From positions 1-17,394 of the forward strand of contig JAHZBZ010000021.1 in NCBI GenBank assembly GCA_019423125.1: a stretch of DNA of 17,394 nt. Reading direction: 5' to 3'. The stretch comes from Bacillota bacterium (GTDB lineage Bacteria > Bacillota > Clostridia > Christensenellales > Borkfalkiaceae). Made by a program: the position numbers and the translations under genes. How positions within the stretch are numbered: position 1 is the first letter of the stretch; every line of letters begins with the position of its first letter. The notes beneath the pieces were generated by a model. It was given only the letters and a program-made list of their open reading frames with translations, ran no database searches and had not been told where the DNA came from. Below are positions 12,631 through 17,394 of this stretch, piece after piece.

Positions 12631-14643
12631 TCAGTTGAGCACCACTTCGCGCAGGCTCTCGTACTTTTGGAACGCCGCCGCGCGCAGTTCGCCCGTGTCC
12701 GCGCAGGCAAACGCCTCGTCGGCGAGCTTTTTCGCCGTGAAGATGACCTCTGCGGGATAGTGCAGATTGCGGATCTCGGTGAGCATTTTCCCGCTCTGGC
12801 GGGTGCCCATGAAGTCGCCGCCGCCGCGCATCTCGAGGTCGTATTCGGCGATCTTAAAGCCGTCGGAGTTGTTTTTGAGCGCGTTCAGCCGCGCCCGCGC
12901 TTCCTCGCTGTCCGCCCCCACGAGCAGGAAACAGTAGCTCTTGCGCTCCCCTCTTCCCACCCTGCCGCGCAGCTGGTGCAGCTGGGAAAGGCCGAACCGC
13001 TCGGCGTTGTAGATGACCATGATGGTCGCGTCGGGCACGTCCACGCCCACCTCGACGACCGTCGTAGAGACGAGGCAGTCGAAGCGTTTTTCCTTGAAGT
13101 CCTGCATCACCTGCAACTTCTCTCGGTCCTTCATCCTGCCGTGCAAAAGGCCGAAACGCACGGTCGGGAGCCTGTTTTTCAGCTCCTCGTACAGCTCGTT
13201 GACGCTCATCAGCGTGCCTTCCTCGTTGCCCTCGATCGTCGGGCAGATGAAGTAGCTCTGGTTGGACTTTTTCGCCTCGCCCGCGATGTAGTCGAGCATG
13301 TCGTCGTATTTGCGCAGAGGCACGATGCCCGTGACCACTTCCGCGCGCGCCTTTGGCTTTTCGCGGATCTCGGAGATGTCCAGATCGCCGTAAAAGATGA
13401 GCGAAAGGGTGCGCGGGATGGGCGTCGCACTCATGACGAGCATGTCCGCCCCGCCGCCCTTTTCTCCCAGCGCGCTGCGCTGTGCCACGCCGAAGCGGTG
13501 CTGTTCGTCGCACACGCAAAGGGCGAGGTCGGAAAAGAGCACGTCCTCCTGCAACACCGCATGCGTGCCGCAGACGAGGTCGATCTCCCCCGCAGAGAGC
13601 GCGCGCTTGATCTCGCGCTTCTCCTTCGCGGGCGTACTGCCCGCGAGAAAGGCGACGCGGAACTCGGAGAGATACCGCTTTGCGAGCGCGAAGTTCTGCG
13701 ACGCGAGCACCTCCGTCGGCGCGAGGAACGCCGCCTGATGTCCGCTCTTTACGGCGATGTACAGCGCGCACAGCGCCACCGCCGTCTTGCCGCAGCCGAC
13801 GTCCCCCTGCAGAAGCCTGTTCATGCGGGTCGGGCCGTTGAGGTCGGTGAAGATGTCGTTGACCGCGCTCTTCTGCCCCGCGGTGAACGGAAAGGGAAAG
13901 CGGGCGGCAAACTGCGCCGTCTCCTCCGCCGTGCAGGCATAGCGGCGGGTGCGCGCGTCCTGCTTGTCGCCCTTGAACAGCTTGAACGCGGAAATGAGCA
14001 CGAAATACTCCTCCAATGCGATGCGCGCGGAGGCGTCTTCCAGCGCCTTGCCGCTCTCGGGCGCATGCACCGCCGCATACGCCTCGGGAAGAGAAGAGAG
14101 CGCGTATTTTCTGACGAGCGACGCGGGGATGACCGTCTGCGGCGCGCACAGCCGCACCGCCTCGCGCGCAGCTTCGCGCACGGCGCGCTGGGTCAGCGAG
14201 CCCTTGAGCGGATAGACGGGCACGATGCCCTTGAGCCTGCGGTTGTCCTCGCGCCGTTCGAAAGAGGGATTGACCATCGAGGGCGCGCCCATGCCGTAGC
14301 GGTTGCTCACCCTGCCGTAAAAGAGGTATTCCTCCCCCGCTTTCAGGTTGTTCTTGACATACGGCGCGTTGAACCACACCGCAGAAAAGCGGGCGCCGTT
14401 CTGTTCGCACCAGACCTTGACGAAAGAGCGCCTGCCGTTGTACACCGTCTGCGGCGGCGAGATCACGCGGCAGGCGATGAGCACGACGTCGTTGTGATAG
14501 GCGGCGGCAAGGTCGCTCTGGTGCGTCAGGTCAAGATAGGCGCGCGGAAAGTAACGCGCGAGGTCCTCCGCAGTGAAAACATTGAGTTTGTTGAGCTCCT
14601 TCTCCCGCTTTTCGGAGACGCCCCGAAGTTGTGTGAGTTTCAA
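12631..14643 (-). CDS. recG: ATP-dependent DNA helicase RecG
   Basis: A 670-residue superfamily 2 helicase that regresses stalled forks and processes Holliday-type junctions and R-loops. The N-terminal wedge/OB domain starts MKLTQLRGVSEKREKELNKL and contains FPRAYLDL. Helicase motifs follow: Walker A GDVGCGKT (280-287), DEQHRFG (379-385), SATPIPRT (405-412), HGRMKDREK (501-509), TTVVEVGVDVP (527-537) and HQLRGRVGRG (556-565). RMRG/GTRQSG-type elements near 606-618 are the RecG-specific TRG region. The start is taken as TTG 14643: it is preceded by AAGGAG with a 9-nt spacer, and residues from there match the family start. The open frame reaches 14709 (also TTG), but that extension covers a palindrome and shows no homology. 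The his promoter follows 25 nt after its stop. Confidence 0.96.
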   Translation of the reverse strand: MKLTQLRGVSEKREKELNKLNVFTAEDLARYFPRAYLDLTHQSDLAAAYHNDVVLIACRVISPPQTVYNGRRSFVKVWCEQNGARFSAVWFNAPYVKNNLKAGEEYLFYGRVSNRYGMGAPSMVNPSFERREDNRRLKGIVPVYPLKGSLTQRAVREAAREAVRLCAPQTVIPASLVRKYALSSLPEAYAAVHAPESGKALEDASARIALEEYFVLISAFKLFKGDKQDARTRRYACTAEETAQFAARFPFPFTAGQKSAVNDIFTDLNGPTRMNRLLQGDVGCGKTAVALCALYIAVKSGHQAAFLAPTEVLASQNFALAKRYLSEFRVAFLAGSTPAKEKREIKRALSAGEIDLVCGTHAVLQEDVLFSDLALCVCDEQHRFGVAQRSALGEKGGGADMLVMSATPIPRTLSLIFYGDLDISEIREKPKARAEVVTGIVPLRKYDDMLDYIAGEAKKSNQSYFICPTIEGNEEGTLMSVNELYEELKNRLPTVRFGLLHGRMKDREKLQVMQDFKEKRFDCLVSTTVVEVGVDVPDATIMVIYNAERFGLSQLHQLRGRVGRGERKSYCFLLVGADSEEARARLNALKNNSDGFKIAEYDLEMRGGGDFMGTRQSGKMLTEIRNLHYPAEVIFTAKKLADEAFACADTGELRAAAFQKYESLREVVLN

Positions 14644-14652
14644 GTTTCTCCG

Positions 14653-14658
14653 CTCCTT
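14653..14658 (-). promoter_or_regulatory. Shine-Dalgarno fixing the recG TTG start
   Basis: AAGGAG on the minus strand is 9 nt before TTG 14643, and a weaker GGAG lies closer. No ATG or GTG gives a family-length RecG here. The site therefore supports an unusual TTG initiation codon. Confidence 0.65.
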
Positions 14659-14678
14659 TTGCACTCTGCCCGCGTAAA

Positions 14679-14702
14679 GATCCCCTGTCCGGACACGGGA
14701 TC
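14679..14702. repeat. 24-bp near-perfect palindrome upstream of recG
   Basis: The arms are GATCCC-x-TGTCC and GGACA-x-GGGATC, symmetrical apart from one C/C mismatch pair. The central TGTCCGGACA is a perfect 10-bp palindrome. It lies in the 119-nt gap between fakA and recG, 35 nt before the recG start and after the terminator-like hairpin. It could be a DNA operator or, in RNA, a long hairpin before the ribosome-binding site. No clear sigma-A promoter was seen around it. Confidence 0.6.
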
Positions 14703-14716
14703 CGCGCAAAACGCCG

Positions 14717-14750
14717 AAAAATCAGAAAGCGGCGGGAAATGACCCGCCGC
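14717..14750 (-). terminator. Terminator-like hairpin after fakA
   Basis: A perfect 8-bp stem, GCGGCGGG/CCCGCCGC, with a 6-nt loop, begins 12 nt after the fakA stop. On the minus strand it is followed by TTTCTGATTTTT, an interrupted T-tract. On the plus strand GTATTTTTGC follows, so it might work in both directions. Because recG lacks an obvious promoter, partial termination with readthrough is likely. Confidence 0.6.
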
Positions 14751-14762
14751 GTATTTTTGCTT

Positions 14763-16409
14763 TTATTCCAGCGACACGATGTAGTAGTAGATGGGCTGAC
14801 CTCCGAAATGGAAGTCCACGTCGCAGTCGGGGAATTTCTCGGCGAGCTTGCCCGCGAGCGCCTCCGCCTGTTCCTCCGTGATCTCCTGCCCGTAGTAGAG
14901 CGTGATGATCTCGTGCGAGCTGTCTTTGAGCCGCGCCACGAGGTCGATCATCGTGTCGTCCACGTTGTCGCCCTTCGCGAGGATCTTCTTGTCGTCCAGC
15001 CCGATGATGTCCCCTTCCTTGAGGTTGAAACCGTTGACGGAAGTGCTGCGGACCGCATGCGTGACCTGTCCCGCGCGGACGTTGTCGATGGAGTGGATCA
15101 TGTCCGTCTTGTTCTCCTCGGCCGTGCATTCGCTGTTGAACGCGAGCGCCGCCGCAAAGCCCTGCGGCACGTTCTTGGTCGGGATGACGTGGATGGTGCG
15201 CCCCTTGACGAGCGCCTTCGCCTGTTCTGCGGCGAGAATGATGTTCTTGTTGTTCGGGAACACGAAGACGTGTTCGGCGTTGATCTTCTGGACCGCCGCC
15301 GCGATGTCGTTCGCGCTCGGGTTCATCGTCTGGCCGCCCTCGATGACGCGGTCGACCATCAGGTCTTTGAAGATGGCGGCAATGCCCTCGCCCGTACAGA
15401 TGGCGAGCATGCCCATCTCCTTCTTCTCCGCCTCCTGCTTTGCGCGCAGGGCGCGGTTCTGTTCGAGCATGTTTTCGATCTTGACGCGGTCCAGCTCGCC
15501 CAGCTCCACCGCATAAGAGAGCGCCTTGCCCGGGTTGTTGGTGTGCACGTGCACCTTGACGAGTTCCAGATCGCCGATGCAGATGACGCAGTCGCCGATC
15601 TGCATGAGTTTTTCCTTGAGCTTGTCGATGTCCGCAAGCGTCGTCTGCTTGTTGAGGTTGATGATGAAAAATTCCGTGCAGTATGCAAATTCGATCTCGC
15701 CGAGGTCGAGGTTGATGATGTCGGAGTTGTCGCCGAACACTTCCTCGTCGCTCTTCTGGTCGGCGGGAAGGACGGAGACGTCCTCGGCGACCTCTTCGCC
15801 GTTGAGAACGCTCAGAAATCCGCGGTAGACGCACAGAAGGCCCATGCCGCCCGAGTCCACAACGCCCGCTTTTTTAAGCACGGGCAGCATCTCGGGGGTC
15901 TGCGCGAGCGCTTCTTCGCCCTTTTTGATGACCGCGTCGAGGAACTCCGCAAAGTCGCGGAATTTGGGCGCCGCCGTGCGCGCATATTCGCTCATCATAC
16001 GTGCGACGGTGAGCATGGTGCCCTCTTTGGGCTTGGAGACGGCGGAATAGGCGACCTTGGTGCCGTTTTCCATCGCCTTTGCAAACGTCTTTATGGTGAT
16101 CTCCTCGCTGCCCTTGATGCCCGCGCAGATGCCGCGGAAGAGCTGCGAGAGGATGACGCCCGAGTTGCCGCGCGCGCCCTTGAGCGCGCCCTTGGAGACG
16201 GCGTCACAGATCTCGGCGAGGCGGTTGGAGGAGCAAAGCCCCAGCTCGCGCACCGCCGACTGTATGGTGAGGGACATGTTCGTGCCCGTGTCCCCGTCAG
16301 GAACGGGGAAGACATTGAGCGAGTCCACCTTGGTTCTGTTTATTTCAAGCACCTTTGCGCCCGCAACGATCATCTTGCGGAACTCGGTGCTTCCTATCGA
16401 TTTCGGCAT
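14763..16409 (-). CDS. fakA: Fatty acid kinase subunit FakA (YloV/DAK2 family)
   Basis: A 548-residue ATP-binding subunit that phosphorylates FakB-bound fatty acids, feeding exogenous or released acyl chains into phospholipid synthesis. The DhaL-type domain (about 1-200) has NVFPVPDGDTGTNMS (32-46), with Mg-binding Asp 38 and Asp 40, plus KGARGNSGVILSQLFRG (77-93). The middle domain retains Cys 244 (FAYCTEF) and the pair His 287/His 289 (VKVHVHTNN), matching the conserved zinc site of known FakA. The C-terminal Dak1_2-like domain spans about 330-548, ending FGGQPIYYYIVSLE. The ATG at 16409 has AAGGAG upstream. It follows yloU by 25 nt, the conserved Firmicutes pairing. No FakB gene is in the window, so the fatty-acid-binding partner is encoded elsewhere. 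Confidence 0.96.
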   Translation of the reverse strand: MPKSIGSTEFRKMIVAGAKVLEINRTKVDSLNVFPVPDGDTGTNMSLTIQSAVRELGLCSSNRLAEICDAVSKGALKGARGNSGVILSQLFRGICAGIKGSEEITIKTFAKAMENGTKVAYSAVSKPKEGTMLTVARMMSEYARTAAPKFRDFAEFLDAVIKKGEEALAQTPEMLPVLKKAGVVDSGGMGLLCVYRGFLSVLNGEEVAEDVSVLPADQKSDEEVFGDNSDIINLDLGEIEFAYCTEFFIINLNKQTTLADIDKLKEKLMQIGDCVICIGDLELVKVHVHTNNPGKALSYAVELGELDRVKIENMLEQNRALRAKQEAEKKEMGMLAICTGEGIAAIFKDLMVDRVIEGGQTMNPSANDIAAAVQKINAEHVFVFPNNKNIILAAEQAKALVKGRTIHVIPTKNVPQGFAAALAFNSECTAEENKTDMIHSIDNVRAGQVTHAVRSTSVNGFNLKEGDIIGLDDKKILAKGDNVDDTMIDLVARLKDSSHEIITLYYGQEITEEQAEALAGKLAEKFPDCDVDFHFGGQPIYYYIVSLE

Positions 16410-16434
16410 GAATTTCTCCTTGAATGACGGGACG

Positions 16435-16785
16435 TTACAGCTTGACGCCGATGATGTTTACGTTGACCGTGTCGACGATCATGCCCGTAAAGCGCTCGAC
16501 CCTGTACTTGACACTCTCTTTGAGCGATTCCGCGACCGCGTTGATGGAGACGCCGAATTTTATGACGACGTAGACGTCGATGTAGATCCTGTCCCCGTTG
16601 GTCGCGACCTTGACACCTCTGCCCTGCGGCTGTTTTTTGAACAGTTCAGACAGACTGTCGGTAAAACGGCGCGAGACGGTATCGACGATGCCGTAACACT
16701 CCATCGCCGCCTGCGACGCGACCTTTGCGATCGCCATGTCCGAAATGGTTATTTTGCCATAGGCATTACTCGTGTTCACTGACAT
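16435..16785 (-). CDS. yloU: Asp23/YloU-family protein
   Basis: A 116-residue Asp23/Gls24-family (YloU-like) protein. It starts MSVNTSNAYGKITISDMAIA, then has KVASQAAMECYGIVDTVSRR, and ends with the alternating beta-strand core IYIDVYVVIKFGVSINAVAE and VDTVNVNIIGVKL. No signal peptide or membrane segment is visible, so it is cytosolic; some family members associate with the membrane through partners. The molecular role is unclear, though its genomic link to FakA suggests a function in envelope lipid homeostasis (inference). The ATG at 16785 has GGGAG about 10 nt upstream. It is the first gene after its own promoter and is divergent from rpmB, the same arrangement as in Bacillus. Confidence 0.93.
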   Translation of the reverse strand: MSVNTSNAYGKITISDMAIAKVASQAAMECYGIVDTVSRRFTDSLSELFKKQPQGRGVKVATNGDRIYIDVYVVIKFGVSINAVAESLKESVKYRVERFTGMIVDTVNVNIIGVKL

Positions 16786-16811
16786 AATTAAAACACTCCC
16801 GTATCAACATC

Positions 16812-16840
16812 ATTTTATACTATTTTTCCTCGTTTTGCAA
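16812..16840 (-). promoter_or_regulatory. Sigma-A promoter of the yloU-fakA unit
   Basis: Minus strand: TTGCAA (16835-16840), 17-nt spacer, TAAAAT (16812-16817). The expected start is near 16805, with a leader of about 20 nt. It is back-to-back with the rpmB promoter, about 70 nt away. Confidence 0.65.
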
Positions 16841-16910
16841 GAGAAATTTTTACATAACGTCGATTTTTTTTATTTTTGCCGAAAAAATGCGGAAAGGGGC
16901 ACAAAATCGT

Positions 16911-16939
16911 TTGATTTTTTTTCGCGGTTTTGGTATCAT
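16911..16939 (+). promoter_or_regulatory. Sigma-A promoter of rpmB
   Basis: Plus strand: TTGATT (16911-16916), 17-nt spacer, TATCAT (16934-16939). Transcription should start near 16946, giving a leader of about 64 nt before the rpmB ATG. Confidence 0.7.
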
Positions 16940-16945
16940 ATCTAT

Positions 16946-16977
16946 GCTCGTCTCCGAGCGGGGCGCTTTTCACGCCC
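16946..16977 (+). other. Two short hairpins in the rpmB leader
   Basis: GCTCG/CGAGC (16946-16959, 4-nt loop) begins at the predicted transcription start. GGGCG/CGCCC (16961-16977, 7-nt loop) follows at once. Both stems are 5 bp and perfect. They could stabilise the 5' end or serve as an L28-binding leader; I do not recognise a known leader family. Confidence 0.35.
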
Positions 16978-17009
16978 GACCAAAGGACTACAACCGCGGA
17001 GGTGTCAAT

Positions 17010-17198
17010 ATGTCGAGAGTATGCAGTGTCTGCAACAAAGGTCAGAGCAGCGGAAACAACGTTAGCCACAGCAATCGCAAGACGAGAAGGTCTTTCAAGG
17101 CGAACGTTCAGAAGGTCAAGATCGTAAAGGACGGCAAAATCGAGTCCGCTTACGTCTGCGCCCGTTGCCTCAAGAGCGACAAAGTCGAGCGCGCCTGA
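17010..17198 (+). CDS. rpmB: 50S ribosomal protein L28 (zinc-binding form)
   Basis: A 62-residue bL28 starting MSRVCSVCNKGQSSGNNVSH, then SNRKTRRSFKANVQKVKI, the usual L28 core. It carries two cysteine pairs, Cys 5/Cys 8 and Cys 50/Cys 53 (YVCARC), i.e. the zinc-ribbon (C+) form. The start is ATG 17010, 7 nt after a GGAGG at 16998-17002; the open frame extends upstream to 16887 but that part overlaps the promoter. It is divergent from yloU-fakA and followed by a strong terminator. It is the only confident plus-strand gene in the window. Confidence 0.98.
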   Translation: MSRVCSVCNKGQSSGNNVSHSNRKTRRSFKANVQKVKIVKDGKIESAYVCARCLKSDKVERA

Positions 17199-17222
17199 CA
17201 AATAAGCAAACAGACAAAATCG

Positions 17223-17256
17223 GCACATTCCCTGCGGGATGTGCTTTTTGTTTTTT
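17223..17256 (+). terminator. Rho-independent terminator of rpmB
   Basis: GCACATTCC pairs with GGGATGTGC (9 bp, one G-T pair) around a CTGC loop. TTTTTGTTTTTT follows. It lies 25 nt after the rpmB stop. Its loop-proximal and tail sequence resembles the two downstream 33-bp units, suggesting common origin. Confidence 0.9.
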
Positions 17257-17294
17257 ACGCGCTCCCCTTTTCGGATCGCGCCTTCTGTCTTTTC

Positions 17295-17360
17295 AAGCAT
17301 TGCCTCGGGGCATGCTTTTTGTTTTTGAAGCATTGCCTCGGGGCATGCTTTTTGTTTTTT
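17295..17360 (+). repeat. Two tandem 33-bp terminator-like repeats
   Basis: Two copies with period 33 start at 17295 and 17328 and are identical over at least 32 bp. Each contains AGCA-T-TGCC, a TCGG loop and GGCATGCT: an 8-bp stem with one bulged T, followed by TTTTTGTTTTT. On the plus strand each is a complete intrinsic-terminator shape. The T-tail and the bases after it (17348-17394) also resemble 17244-17296 with an offset of about 104, so the repeat may continue beyond the window edge. I see no gene in 17199-17394. Confidence 0.8.
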
Positions 17361-17394
17361 AAGAGATTCCCTTTTCAAGACGCTTTTGTCTTTC

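Noticed and set aside
14644..14709. N-terminal extension of RecG to TTG 14709
   Set aside because: The extra 22 residues do not resemble RecG, cover the 24-bp palindrome, and the better Shine-Dalgarno belongs to TTG 14643.
17295..17360. Possible CRISPR array
   Set aside because: The two 33-bp units are directly adjacent with no spacers, each ends in a T-tract, and no cas gene is nearby.
16815..17378. Minus-strand open frame of 187 codons covering rpmB
   Set aside because: It runs antisense through rpmB and through the terminator repeats, whose translation gives the repeated KACPEAML peptide. There is no ribosome-binding site or homology.

Overview
The window looks like the chromosome of a Gram-positive, Clostridia-type bacterium with a GC-rich genome. 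The evidence is the block rpmB / Asp23-YloU / FakA (YloV) / RecG in Firmicutes order with rpmB divergent, a YqzL-type micro-gene directly before recO, a four-cysteine L28, and pyruvate phosphate dikinase. A GC-rich gut lineage such as Christensenellales is only a guess. Almost everything is on the minus strand, so the order below follows minus-strand transcription, right to left.

Right end (16.4-17.4 kb): rpmB reads right from its own promoter and is followed by three related stem-loop/T-tract units, two of them in perfect 33-bp tandem. Divergently, yloU and fakA read left from a second promoter. A terminator-like hairpin, a 24-bp dyad and then recG (probable TTG start) follow.

Middle (6.1-12.6 kb): a compact histidine operon, hisZ-hisG-hisD-hisB-hisH-hisA-hisF-hisIE, with a strong promoter immediately after recG. 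HisG is the short form and HisZ is its regulatory partner. HisH and HisF form IGP synthase, and HisI and HisE are fused. Several genes overlap by 4-13 bp. hisC and a histidinol-phosphate phosphatase are absent, so those two steps must be encoded elsewhere. The operon runs without an obvious terminator into an orphan DRE-TIM aldolase-like gene, a 35-residue YqzL-like gene and recO, which ends at a clear terminator.

Left part (1.3-4.1 kb): ppdK is a monocistronic unit with its own promoter and terminator. Beyond it (1-1.28 kb) composition turns visibly AT-rich. This segment holds an IS21 IstA-like N-terminal fragment with an intact promoter, then an AbrB/MazE-type regulator under a perfect TTGACA-N17-TATAAT promoter, overlapping a short protein that resembles the start of an ATC-hydrolase family member. 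It looks like acquired accessory DNA.

I found no rRNA, tRNA, CRISPR array, prophage, defence system or complete mobile element. Most of the window is housekeeping. The less explained items are the AT-rich cassette, the orphan aldolase, the dyad before recG, the his leader and the repeat array after rpmB.
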